Assembly: GCA_023451395.1 (NCBI GenBank)
Contig: JAEXZL010000163.1
Location: forward strand, 1 to 15,167
DNA from: Bacillota bacterium
Lineage (GTDB): Bacteria; Bacillota; Clostridia; Clostridiales; Clostridiaceae
Direction of reading: 5' to 3'
Length of the DNA: 15,167 bases
The position numbers and the translations under genes were made by a program. The stretch's first letter is position 1; each line of letters starts with the position of its first letter. A model generated the notes under the pieces. That model was not told the DNA's origin. It saw only the letters and a list, made by a program, of their open reading frames with translations, and searched no databases. Positions 1-7,248 of this stretch are shown piece by piece.

Positions 1-1079
1 GAATAAATGGTATAGAGGCTATAAAGGAAATGTATAAGAATCTTCCAGAGAGTTATTTTATGATAGTAACTGCCTATGATTATTTTAATTATGCCAAAGA
101 AGCAATTCAGCATAATGTGAGGCAGTATATATTAAAGCCCTTTAATAGAGAGGATTTTGCTTCAAAAATTAGTGATGCAATTGACTATCTTAAAAGAATT
201 TATAACAGAAGAAGCAGGGAATTAGAGCTAAAGGAAAGGTTATATTCTATGGAGCCTGCTATAAAAAATGAGCTTTCTAGCAGTATAATTTATAACCGCC
301 TGTCCTTAATAGACTATAATCAATATCAGGAAAGCATAAATATTGATCTTTCTATAGCTTACTCCATGGTAGTGAAGTTCCTAGAAGGTCCTGGATATAA
401 TATCTCTCATATAAAGGATGATATTGAGGAGCTTGCAAAGGATAAGTCTTCTTTTCTTGCCTACAGTCAGTCACGAGACAAGCTAGTGCTTTTTTGTAGC
501 CATGAAGAAGGAGGAAACAATGAAAAAAGTGGGGAGTATCTAGCAAGGGAGATAAGGAAGCTTTTAAGAGATAGGTATAAGTTAAATTCCTATGTGGGTA
601 TTGGAAATTTATCTTATGACATATTAAACTTAAACTATTCCTATAATGAGGCAGAAAAAGCTATAGAATATTGCACAGAGCAGGAAAAGATAAGACATTT
701 TAATAATATAAAGCTTGATAATTTATTTGAGTCAGATACAGATGAGTTATTAGAGGATAACAGCCAGAAAATTATCAGTGAAGCTGTGGATTTTATTAAG
801 AGAAACTATAATAGGGAGATTAATTTAGATATTATTTCAAAAAAAATAAACGTAAGTCCCTTTTATTTTTCTCGATGCTTTAAAGAATTAATGGGTGTAA
901 GCTTTATTGAATATCTTACAGAATGCAGGATACAGAAAGCTAAGAACCTTCTTAAAAGAGGAAAGCACCACATTAAAGAAGTATGCTATGAGGTAGGTTA
1001 TAGTGATCCCAACTACTTCAGCAGAGTTTTTAAAAAGCTTGTGGGAGTTAGTCCCACTGAATATAAAAATAAAATATAA
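1..1079 (+). CDS. YesN-type response regulator (receiver + AraC HTH), 5' truncated
   Basis: This is the C-terminal part of a two-component DNA-binding response regulator. The frame is open from base 3, so the true start and the phospho-acceptor Asp lie left of the window. The visible protein (358 residues) begins with the second half of a CheY-like receiver, with the conserved Thr in VTAYD (residue 23) and Lys in ILKPF (residue 45). A linker of about 200 residues without clear motifs follows, and an AraC-family double helix-turn-helix occupies about residues 258-358, ending in the typical GYSDPNYFSRVFKKLVGVSP signature. Receiver + long linker + AraC is the YesN layout, usually paired with a YesM-type membrane histidine kinase, which is probably encoded just upstream. 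A strong terminator follows the gene, and the mgl sugar importer comes next, so activation of mgl is a reasonable inference but is not shown by the sequence. An internal ATG at 30 is not the start, because receiver sequence continues upstream of it. Confidence 0.9.
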   Translation, partial: INGIEAIKEMYKNLPESYFMIVTAYDYFNYAKEAIQHNVRQYILKPFNREDFASKISDAIDYLKRIYNRRSRELELKERLYSMEPAIKNELSSSIIYNRLSLIDYNQYQESINIDLSIAYSMVVKFLEGPGYNISHIKDDIEELAKDKSSFLAYSQSRDKLVLFCSHEEGGNNEKSGEYLAREIRKLLRDRYKLNSYVGIGNLSYDILNLNYSYNEAEKAIEYCTEQEKIRHFNNIKLDNLFESDTDELLEDNSQKIISEAVDFIKRNYNREINLDIISKKINVSPFYFSRCFKELMGVSFIEYLTECRIQKAKNLLKRGKHHIKEVCYEVGYSDPNYFSRVFKKLVGVSPTEYKNKI

Positions 1080-1118
1080 TAAAGCTACCTTCTATTCTAA
1101 AGAGAAAACTTCATACAT

Positions 1119-1153
1119 AAAATGCTATATACAATGCTATATAGCATTTTTTT
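1119..1153 (+). terminator. Rho-independent terminator after the response regulator gene
   Basis: A perfect 13-bp stem (AAAATGCTATATA, 1119-1131, with TATATAGCATTTT, 1138-1150) encloses a 6-base loop and runs into seven T residues (1147-1153). The stem is AT-rich, but its length and the T tract make it a convincing intrinsic terminator. It separates the regulator transcript from the mgl operon. Confidence 0.85.
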
Positions 1154-1267
1154 GTCCATTAAGAGAGCAAAAAAATGAAGATTGTGAACAATAAATTCCA
1201 TGGGATGTATAACGTTTACAGTGTATCATTATTTTATGAAGTAATATAGAAATAAGGGGGAAAGAAA
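1154..1267 (+). promoter_or_regulatory. mgl operon control region with cre-like site
   Basis: This gap between the terminator and mglB must hold the mgl promoter, but no clean -35/-10 pair is visible. Two operator-like elements can be seen. ATTGTGAACAAT at 1181-1192 is a 12-base inverted repeat with a 2-base centre. TGTATAACGTTTACA at 1206-1220 carries a perfect right half (CGTTTACA) of a CcpA cre box and a TGTA left half displaced by one base. A cre site would fit a sugar importer under catabolite repression, but this assignment is tentative. The mglB ribosome binding site AAGGGGG lies at 1254-1260. Confidence 0.35.
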
Positions 1268-2308
1268 ATGAAAAAAATATTGGCAATTGCTTCGGTGGCA
1301 ATACTATCTCTTTCATTACTGGCAGGCTGTGGAAATAGCAATACTCCAGGGGGAGATAAAAAGACAATAAAAGTAGGTGTTGCACTTTACAAATTTGATG
1401 ACACCTTCATATCCACTGTTAGAACAGCTATAGAGGCAGAAGCTAAAGCTATAGCAGGAAAAGATAGTGTGACAGTAGATCTTAACTTCCAGGATGGACA
1501 AGGACAGCAGGCTACACAAAATGATCAAATTGATACCTTCATAACTCAAGGTGTTGACGTTTTGGCTGTTAATATGGTTGATCGTACTGCAGCTTCAGTA
1601 ATTATTGAAAAGGCAAAGGCAAAGAATATTCCAGTAGTTTTCTTTAATAGAGAACCTGTAAAGGAAGATATGGCTAAATGGGATAAGCTTTATTATGTTG
1701 GTGCTAAAGCTGAAGAGTCAGGAACAATGCAAGGACAAATAGTAGCTGATTATTGGAAGAAAACTCCTGCAGCTGATAAAAATGGCGATGGAAAAATCCA
1801 ATATGTTATGCTTGAAGGAGAGCCTGGACATCAAGATGCTATACTTAGAACTCAGTTTTCAATAAAGGCTCTAGATGAAGCTGGCATAAAGAGTGAAAAG
1901 CTTGCAAGCGACACTGGAATGTGGCAGAGAGCAAATGGACAGGAAAAAATGGCTGCATGGCTTTCATCCTTTGGAGATAAGATTGAAGTAGTATTTGCTA
2001 ACAATGACGATATGGGCTTAGGTGCTATTGAAGCTCTTAAGGGTGCTGGATACTTTAAAGACAATAAGTTTATGCCTGTAGTTAGCGTTGATGCTACAGC
2101 TCCAGCTTTAGACTCCCTTGAACAGAACCTATTATTTGGTACTGTATTAAATGATGCTGAAAATCAGGGCAAGTCCATTATAAACATTGCTTATGCACTA
2201 GCTACTGGTAAAGAGGTTTCCTCAGCAGTTAAGGACTTAACAGATGGTAAGTACAAGTGGGTACCATACCAGATGGTTACAAAGGAAAACTTCAAGAATT
2301 TCAAATAA
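1268..2308 (+). CDS. mglB: Galactose/glucose-binding lipoprotein MglB
   Basis: This is the extracellular sugar-binding subunit of the Mgl ABC importer. The 346-residue protein starts with a lipoprotein signal peptide (MKK, hydrophobic stretch, lipobox LAGC with Cys21), so it should be tethered to the outer face of the membrane. The rest is a type 1 periplasmic binding fold. Comparison with remembered E. coli MglB shows that the hexose-contacting residues are all kept: Asp45 (YKFDD), Asn127 (FFNREP), His188 and Asp190 (GHQDA), Arg194, Trp219 (DTGMW), Asn246 (ANNDDMG), Asp275 (VDA) and Asn295 (VLNDAENQ). The EF-hand-like calcium loop is also present at 170-178 (DKNGDGKIQ), with Glu240 as the distal ligand. 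This supports a glucose/galactose ligand rather than ribose or xylose. The gene leads the mglBAC operon, with a good SD about 7 bases before the ATG. A stem-loop follows the stop codon. Confidence 0.95.
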   Translation: MKKILAIASVAILSLSLLAGCGNSNTPGGDKKTIKVGVALYKFDDTFISTVRTAIEAEAKAIAGKDSVTVDLNFQDGQGQQATQNDQIDTFITQGVDVLAVNMVDRTAASVIIEKAKAKNIPVVFFNREPVKEDMAKWDKLYYVGAKAEESGTMQGQIVADYWKKTPAADKNGDGKIQYVMLEGEPGHQDAILRTQFSIKALDEAGIKSEKLASDTGMWQRANGQEKMAAWLSSFGDKIEVVFANNDDMGLGAIEALKGAGYFKDNKFMPVVSVDATAPALDSLEQNLLFGTVLNDAENQGKSIINIAYALATGKEVSSAVKDLTDGKYKWVPYQMVTKENFKNFK

Positions 2309-2324
2309 GCTTAGAAATAAAAAT

Positions 2325-2348
2325 GCTCAAGGGATTATTCCCTTGAGC
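2325..2348 (+). other. Stem-loop between mglB and mglA
   Basis: A perfect 10-bp stem (GCTCAAGGGA, 2325-2334, with TCCCTTGAGC, 2339-2348) has a TTAT loop and sits 16 bases after the mglB stop. The following bases (TAATTATAATATT) contain no T tract, so it is not a strong terminator. A plausible role, inferred from other binding-protein operons, is to stabilise the upstream mglB mRNA or give partial termination, so that binding protein exceeds ATPase and permease. Confidence 0.8.
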
Positions 2349-2392
2349 TAATTATAATATTAAAGACTAAAGACTTTGAAAGAGGTGTTCCA

Positions 2393-3916
2393 ATGGGGCA
2401 GGAATTTATGCTATTAATGAATAACATATCCAAAAGCTTTCCTGGAGTTAAGGCACTTGATGAAGTAAGTATTAAGGTTAGACCCGGTACCGTCCATGCC
2501 CTCATGGGAGAAAATGGAGCCGGAAAGTCCACGCTAATGAAATGTCTTTTTGGAATTTATAAGGCTGATTCAGGTGAAGTTATATTAGAAGGAAACAAGA
2601 TTGAATTTAAAAACCCAAAGGATGCTTTAGATCATGGAATATCTATGATACATCAAGAGCTGCATCCTATACCCTATAGAAGTGTAATGGAAAATATTTG
2701 GATAGGAAGATACCCAGCTAAAAATCTTTCCCTTATGAAAGTAATAGATCATAAAAAAATGTACAAAGATACCCAGGAGCTCTTGAATGAGCTTCAGATA
2801 AGTATTAATCCCAATGTATTAATGAGCAAGCTTTCGGTATCTCAGATACAGGCGGTGGAAATTGCTAAGGCAGTATCCTATAGATCCAAGCTAATTGTTA
2901 TGGATGAGCCAACCTCCTCTTTGACAGAAAATGAGGTGGAACATTTATTTAATATAATTAGAAAGCTTAAAGAGCAAGGGGTATCAATAATTTATATCTC
3001 TCACAAAATGGAGGAGATATTAAAGATATCCGATGAAGTTTCAATAATGAGAGATGGTAAATATATAGGTACCTGGGGAGCTAGGGAACTCACTACTGAT
3101 CTAATTATTAAAAAAATGGTAGGTAGAGAGCTAACTAATCGTTTCCCTACAAGGGAGAACAATCCTGGAGAGGTTTATCTCAAAGTGGATAATCTAACCT
3201 CACCAAATCCTAAGTCCTTTAAAAATGTATCTTTTAACCTTAAAAAGGGAGAAATAGTTGGACTGGCAGGACTTGTGGGAGCCCAGAGAACAGAGATGGT
3301 AGAGGCACTCTTTGGACTTAGAAGCACTGAGAGCGGTACGATATCTATAGATGATAAGCCAGTGAGAATTAAAAATCCCATTGACGCCATTAAAAATGAC
3401 ATGGCTCTATTAACTGAGGAAAGACGAGCTACTGGAATATTTCCGGTGCTTTCCATAGAGGATAATATGACCATAGCCTCTATTAGGAATTATGTAAAGA
3501 GTGGAGCAATAAATAAGAGGCTTAGTGTTAAGATAGTTAAGGAAAACATCGAGTCCTTAAGGATAAAAACTCCTTCTTACAAGACTCAGATAGGCAATCT
3601 TTCAGGAGGAAATCAGCAGAAGGTAATATTCTCTAGATGGCTTTTAAGTAAGCCAAATATATTAATTCTTGATGAGCCTACAAGAGGTATAGATGTTGGA
3701 GCAAAATATGAAATATATACGATAATTGCTAATTTGGCAAAGGAAGGTAAGAGTGTGATTATGATTTCCTCAGAGCTTCCAGAGCTTTTAGGCATGTGCG
3801 ATAGAATAATAGTTATGTGTGAAGGAAGAGTAACAGGTGTCCTTGATTCTAAGGAGGCTAATCAAGAAGTAATAATGAACTATGCAACCCGTTTTGCACA
3901 GCAAGGAGGATTATAA
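2393..3916 (+). CDS. mglA: Galactose/methyl-galactoside ABC importer ATPase MglA
   Basis: This is the cytoplasmic ATPase of the Mgl importer, a tandem-domain protein of 507 residues (E. coli MglA is about 506). The N-terminal domain has a full Walker A (GENGAGKST, 39-47), Q-loop Gln88, a weak signature motif (LSVSQ, 147-151), Walker B (LIVMDEP, 167-173) and switch His204. The C-terminal domain shows the degenerate P-loop usual in carbohydrate importers of this class (GLVGAQRTE, about 293-301, no Lys), but a consensus signature (LSGGNQQ, 403-409) and Walker B (ILILDEP, 423-429). So the two sites are asymmetric, as expected for the family. The ATG at 2393 is preceded by AGAGGTG with a 5-base spacer. 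The stop codon is one base before the mglC start, so the two subunits are probably translationally coupled. A ribose-type RbsA is the alternative, but the MglB partner favours MglA. Confidence 0.93.
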   Translation: MGQEFMLLMNNISKSFPGVKALDEVSIKVRPGTVHALMGENGAGKSTLMKCLFGIYKADSGEVILEGNKIEFKNPKDALDHGISMIHQELHPIPYRSVMENIWIGRYPAKNLSLMKVIDHKKMYKDTQELLNELQISINPNVLMSKLSVSQIQAVEIAKAVSYRSKLIVMDEPTSSLTENEVEHLFNIIRKLKEQGVSIIYISHKMEEILKISDEVSIMRDGKYIGTWGARELTTDLIIKKMVGRELTNRFPTRENNPGEVYLKVDNLTSPNPKSFKNVSFNLKKGEIVGLAGLVGAQRTEMVEALFGLRSTESGTISIDDKPVRIKNPIDAIKNDMALLTEERRATGIFPVLSIEDNMTIASIRNYVKSGAINKRLSVKIVKENIESLRIKTPSYKTQIGNLSGGNQQKVIFSRWLLSKPNILILDEPTRGIDVGAKYEIYTIIANLAKEGKSVIMISSELPELLGMCDRIIVMCEGRVTGVLDSKEANQEVIMNYATRFAQQGGL

Positions 3917-3917
3917 T

Positions 3918-4934
3918 ATGGCTTCTACCAATAGTAGTAGTAGAGACATGAAAAAGAACATCAATGGTTTTAGAGAATTTACCAGTAACTATGCTATTTA
4001 TATAGTGCTTCTAGTACTCTTTTTAAGCATAGGAGTACTTAATAACAATTTTTTTGGCTTTGACAACATTAAAAATATATTAGTGGTTGCCTCAGTAAGA
4101 ATAATTATAGCTTTAGGAGTTGGTGGTGTTTTAATCACAAAAGGTACGGATCTTTCTGCTGGACGTATAGTAGGTCTTGCAGCATGTATTGCAGCTAGTC
4201 TTCTGCAAAAGCCAGATTATGCTTATAAGCTTTTTCCTAATGTTGGACAACTTCCTATTTTGGTTCCAATATTGCTGGCAGTAGTTGTAGCTGCCTTATT
4301 AGGGCTTATAAATGGTGGAGTAATAGCCTATTTAAAGGTACCACCTTTTATAGCTACTTTGGGAATGCAGGTTATAGTATATGGAATTGCTTTGATATTT
4401 ACCAATGCTCAACCAATTGGTGGGCTTCGTGATGACTTTACCAAAATTGCTAGTGGTTCAAGCTTATTGATACCAAACCTTATTTTAATAGCAGTGATAA
4501 TAGTAATGATAATATGGTTTATTTTAAATAAAACTCCCTTTGGAAAATATATATATGCCATTGGAGGAAACTCTGTAGCTGCAGAGGTTTCTGGCGTAAA
4601 TGTGGGTAAAAATCTTGTTAAGGTTTATGCTTTAGCTGGCGCACTATATGGACTAGCAGGTGTGCTTTTAGCAGCAAGAACCGGTGGAGCAACTAATGCT
4701 TATGGACAGATGTATGAACTTGATGCTATAGCAGCTGCAACTATTGGTGGAGTGTCCACCTCAGGAGGTATTGGTAAGGTATCAGGGATAATCACCGGTG
4801 TTTTAATTTTTGAGGTTCTAAATAATGGACTTGTTGTTTTAGGGGTATCTGCATACTGGCAGCAGATAATAAAGGGTGTAATTATTATTGGTGCTGTTGC
4901 CTTTGATATAAGAAAATATTTAGCAAAAAAATAA
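3918..4934 (+). CDS. mglC: Galactose/methyl-galactoside ABC importer permease MglC
   Basis: This is the membrane permease of the Mgl importer (BPD_transp_2 family), 338 residues and mostly hydrophobic, with about 8-10 predicted membrane spans. The ATPase-contacting loop typical of the family is visible (GGNSVAAEVSGVNV), followed by the conserved stretch MYELDAIAAATIGGVSTSGG. I chose the ATG at 3918 because AAGGAGG (3903-3909) lies 8 bases upstream and the resulting length matches E. coli MglC (336). An in-frame ATG at 3882 would overlap mglA by 35 bases and add 12 residues unlike the family. The reading frame ends with tandem stops TAA TAA, then a terminator. It completes the mglBAC operon. 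Confidence 0.93.
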   Translation: MASTNSSSRDMKKNINGFREFTSNYAIYIVLLVLFLSIGVLNNNFFGFDNIKNILVVASVRIIIALGVGGVLITKGTDLSAGRIVGLAACIAASLLQKPDYAYKLFPNVGQLPILVPILLAVVVAALLGLINGGVIAYLKVPPFIATLGMQVIVYGIALIFTNAQPIGGLRDDFTKIASGSSLLIPNLILIAVIIVMIIWFILNKTPFGKYIYAIGGNSVAAEVSGVNVGKNLVKVYALAGALYGLAGVLLAARTGGATNAYGQMYELDAIAAATIGGVSTSGGIGKVSGIITGVLIFEVLNNGLVVLGVSAYWQQIIKGVIIIGAVAFDIRKYLAKK

Positions 4935-4945
4935 TAAATGAAAGT

Positions 4946-4994
4946 GGCTTTTGCTTTAGCGATTGAAAATATCGCAGAGGAAGCCTCTTTTTTT
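4946..4994 (+). terminator. Terminator of the mglBAC operon
   Basis: A long imperfect hairpin: GGCTTTT (4946-4952) pairs with GGAAGCC (4979-4985) using two G-T pairs, and inside it GCGAT (4959-4963) pairs with ATCGC (4971-4975) around a 7-base loop, with an internal loop between the two helices. It is followed by TCTTTTTTT (4986-4994). It lies directly after the mglC stops. Confidence 0.8.
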
Positions 4995-5009
4995 CGTTAC
5001 AAATTTTTA

Positions 5010-5038
5010 ATACATCTCATCTTTAACTGGGGTATAAT
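5010..5038 (+). promoter_or_regulatory. Promoter of the hydroxyacid dehydrogenase gene
   Basis: A perfect -10 box TATAAT at 5033-5038 lies about 35 bases before the ATG at 5073. The -35 region 17 bases upstream (around 5010-5015, ATACAT) is a poor match to TTGACA. The position right after the mgl terminator supports an independent transcript. Confidence 0.5.
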
Positions 5039-5072
5039 ATTATATATAGATTAGGAAGGGAGGGTTTAGCAC

Positions 5073-6053
5073 ATGAAGGTTTTGACTACCTTTAAAGATT
5101 TTTTCGACGAAAAGAAGAAAGAGCTTGAAGCTTTAGGATATGAGTTTTTTTATGAAAAGGAAAGTAAACTAGAATTTAAGCCTTATATGGAAGAGGTGGA
5201 GGTTTTAGTTTGCTATAACCCTTTTAATAATGTAGATATAAAAAGATTTAAAAATTTAAAATGGATACAACTATCCACTGTGGGCATAGATCAGATTTCT
5301 CAGGAGGTTGGAGAATATATTGACAGCAAAGGGATTATCGTAACAAATAATAAGGGAGGTTATGGGATACCAATTGGAGAATGGATAGTTATGAATATTC
5401 TAGAGCTCTCCAGAAATACTGCTGAATTTAATGAAAGCAGGAGGGAAAAAAAGTGGAAGCCTTTATATGATATAACTGAAATTTACGGCAAGAAGGTAGT
5501 TATAATAGGAACTGGAAATATTGCCATAGAGGCTGCCAAAAGACTGAAGCCCTTTGAGGTGGAGCTTATTGGAGTAAATACCGATGGCAGAGAGGTGGAG
5601 CATTTTAATAGATGCTTTGATAAAACAAGGATTAATGAAGCTGTTGCAGAGGGAGATTTTATTGTAATTACCCTCCCCAGCACGGATAAAACACAAGGTA
5701 TAATAGACGAAAAGGTTCTTTCTGCTATTAATAAGCAGGCTTATTTTATTAATGTTTCAAGGGGAAGAGTTGTAGATGAGGAAGCCCTTATAAAAAAGCT
5801 TAAAGTGGGGGATATTAAGGGTGCAGCTCTAGATGTATTTAAGGAAGAGCCACTTCCAAAGGAAAGCCCTTTGTGGGATTTAAAAAATGTAATTATAACT
5901 CCCCATAATTCTTGGGTTAGTGAAAATGGCTTTTTAAGAAGAAATAAGATTATTCAAAGGAACTTAGAAGGCTATGCAAGGTTAGCCAGGGGTGAGATAG
6001 CAAATCCTAAAGAGGCGCTCATAAATATAACAAGCTTTAAAAAGGGATATTAA
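5073..6053 (+). CDS. D-2-hydroxyacid dehydrogenase family protein
   Basis: This is an NAD(P)-dependent oxidoreductase of the D-isomer-specific 2-hydroxyacid dehydrogenase family, which interconverts a 2-keto acid and a D-2-hydroxy acid. At 326 residues it has normal family length. An N-terminal catalytic half leads into a Rossmann domain with dinucleotide motif GTGNIA (146-151). The catalytic triad is intact: Arg230 (NVSRGRVVDEEAL), Glu259 (DVFKEEPLP) and His278 (ITPHNSW). At the end of the second Rossmann strand, where NAD-specific members usually carry an Asp, the sequence is VNTDGR (Asn169), which may allow NADP; this is inference. The substrate cannot be read from the sequence: phosphoglycerate, lactate and glyoxylate/hydroxypyruvate-type enzymes all share these motifs. 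SD AAGGGAGGG (5056-5064) supports the ATG. The gene stands alone between its own promoter and a hairpin, so the neighbours do not help. Confidence 0.88.
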   Translation: MKVLTTFKDFFDEKKKELEALGYEFFYEKESKLEFKPYMEEVEVLVCYNPFNNVDIKRFKNLKWIQLSTVGIDQISQEVGEYIDSKGIIVTNNKGGYGIPIGEWIVMNILELSRNTAEFNESRREKKWKPLYDITEIYGKKVVIIGTGNIAIEAAKRLKPFEVELIGVNTDGREVEHFNRCFDKTRINEAVAEGDFIVITLPSTDKTQGIIDEKVLSAINKQAYFINVSRGRVVDEEALIKKLKVGDIKGAALDVFKEEPLPKESPLWDLKNVIITPHNSWVSENGFLRRNKIIQRNLEGYARLARGEIANPKEALINITSFKKGY

Positions 6054-6056
6054 GCT

Positions 6057-6101
6057 TAATTAAAGCACGGGAAAATATGTCTTTTTTCAGTGCTTTAATT
6101 A
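6057..6101 (+). terminator. Hairpin after the dehydrogenase gene, probable terminator
   Basis: A 12-bp stem (TAATTAAAGCAC, 6057-6068, with GTGCTTTAATTA, 6090-6101) starts 3 bases after the stop. It can extend inward through GAAAA (6071-6075) and TTTTC (6084-6088). The downstream tail (TTGATCG) is not a clean T tract, but the stem itself ends in U-rich sequence. The symmetric stem could act on either strand. Confidence 0.55.
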
Positions 6102-6178
6102 TTGATCGTTACAGAGTATAATCTCATTTATAATATTAGAATAAAAACAGAAATTAAAGTTAAAATTGTGGGGGAAAG
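6102..6178 (+). promoter_or_regulatory. Probable promoter region of the amidase-dapF unit
   Basis: Two TATAAT hexamers occur in this short gap, at 6117-6122 and 6129-6134, between the preceding hairpin and the amidase start at 6179. No convincing -35 box was found at 16-18 bases from either, so which one is used is unclear. GGGGGAAAG just before the ATG serves as the ribosome binding site. Confidence 0.4.
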
Positions 6179-7225
6179 ATGAAAATACATAGAAGATCAA
6201 AGTTGAAAATATTAAAGCTACTTGTGTTAATTGTGGGGATAACTGGCATTCTTGCCTTAATCTCAAATATTTTTCCGGGGAAAAACCAGGGTAATAGGAA
6301 TCTGACGATTATTTCATCAGATCAGCTTAAAAAAATGGATTTTAAAGAAGCTATAAAGCTAGAAGAAAATGCTTCCTTCGAAAAATATATTTTAACCTTC
6401 GAAAAGGAAGTATCAAAATTTGATGGCACAAATTATAGTACAGGTTATAAGGTGACAATTCCTTCATCAAAGCTTCAGGGAGTAGAACTGAGCAAGGATA
6501 CCCCTTATGGCTTTAATACAGATGTTGAAATAATTAATGATGGAAGTGGATTGCAGGTAGTTATTCCAACTACCTTTGATGAAAATTTTCTCTACCAAAA
6601 TCCAATAGATAAAAGGGAGATAATTATTCTTATAGCAAAAAGTGATGATCCTTATACTCATAGTGTAACCCTTGATCCGGGACATGGAGGAATTGATATT
6701 GGAACTAGCTATGGAAATTTTTATGAGAAGGATATTACTTTAAAGATAGCTTCCTATATGAAGATGGATCTCATCTATAATGGCAATAAGGTGGTAATGA
6801 CTAGAGAGGATGATAATGTTACTTTAGGGGAAAGAGAATGGCTTGCACAGATTACTAAAGTGGCTAATACTGAAAAAACGGATATTTTAGTATCTGTCCA
6901 TATTAACTCCTTTACGACCCCTGAACCTGAAGGTATCATTACTTATTATTATACTGTAGGCCATGAGGAACAGGCAGCAGAAAGAGAAGCTTTAGCCACT
7001 GCTATACAAAAGAATGTGGTTTCTACTGATGGTTGGAAGGACAATGGAATAAGAACAGAAAATTTTCAAGTTTTAAGAGACTCTACTATGCCATCAGTAC
7101 TTGTAGAAGCTGGATACATATCTAATAGTGCAGATAGAGCAAGGCTTCAAAAGGAAGAGGTATTAATAAATATAGCAGATAGTATCAATAAGGGAATAAT
7201 GGAATATTTAAATAGTAAGGAATAA
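6179..7225 (+). CDS. Membrane-anchored N-acetylmuramoyl-L-alanine amidase (Amidase_3)
   Basis: This is a zinc-dependent peptidoglycan hydrolase that cuts the bond between N-acetylmuramic acid and L-alanine of the stem peptide. The 348-residue protein has a short basic N-terminus and one hydrophobic segment (about residues 11-31) that looks like a signal anchor or uncleaved signal peptide, so the enzyme should face the wall. Residues about 40-155 form a region I do not recognise, possibly a divergent AMIN-like or wall-binding domain. The Amidase_3 catalytic domain fills 160-345, with zinc ligands and catalytic residues His169 (LDPGHGG), Glu183 (YEKDITL), His241 (SVHINS) and Glu310 (VLVEAGYISN), all intact. 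It has no SH3, SPOR or LysM module. It resembles CwlD-type enzymes in the catalytic part but is longer. The stop is 23 bases from the dapF start, suggesting cotranscription with a gene for the wall precursor meso-DAP. Confidence 0.9.
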   Translation: MKIHRRSKLKILKLLVLIVGITGILALISNIFPGKNQGNRNLTIISSDQLKKMDFKEAIKLEENASFEKYILTFEKEVSKFDGTNYSTGYKVTIPSSKLQGVELSKDTPYGFNTDVEIINDGSGLQVVIPTTFDENFLYQNPIDKREIIILIAKSDDPYTHSVTLDPGHGGIDIGTSYGNFYEKDITLKIASYMKMDLIYNGNKVVMTREDDNVTLGEREWLAQITKVANTEKTDILVSVHINSFTTPEPEGIITYYYTVGHEEQAAEREALATAIQKNVVSTDGWKDNGIRTENFQVLRDSTMPSVLVEAGYISNSADRARLQKEEVLINIADSINKGIMEYLNSKE

Positions 7226-7230
7226 GTTGC

Positions 7231-7238
7231 AGAAGGAG
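7231..7238 (+). promoter_or_regulatory. dapF ribosome binding site deciding a TTG start
   Basis: AGAAGGAG at 7231-7238 is the only good SD here. It lies one base before GTG (7240), too close to serve it, but 10 bases before an in-frame TTG (7249). The TTG therefore fits better as the start of dapF. Confidence 0.65.
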
Positions 7239-7248
7239 AGTGGGGCAT

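Noticed and set aside
352..546. Minus-strand open frame inside the response regulator gene
   Set aside because: It lies opposite a well-supported conserved gene, has no recognisable motif and no ribosome binding site. The same holds for the other minus-strand frames.
1003..1194. Plus-strand frame overlapping the regulator end and the terminator
   Set aside because: It is an out-of-frame reading of the AraC domain that runs through the terminator hairpin, with no SD.
3882..3917. Upstream ATG extending mglC by 12 residues
   Set aside because: It lies inside mglA, has no SD, and the ATG at 3918 has an ideal AAGGAGG and gives the family length.
4994..6128. Shared short words CGTTACA and TCTCAT upstream of the dehydrogenase and amidase genes
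   Set aside because: The words are short, the spacing differs (13 versus 8 bases) and chance occurrence in AT-rich gaps is likely.
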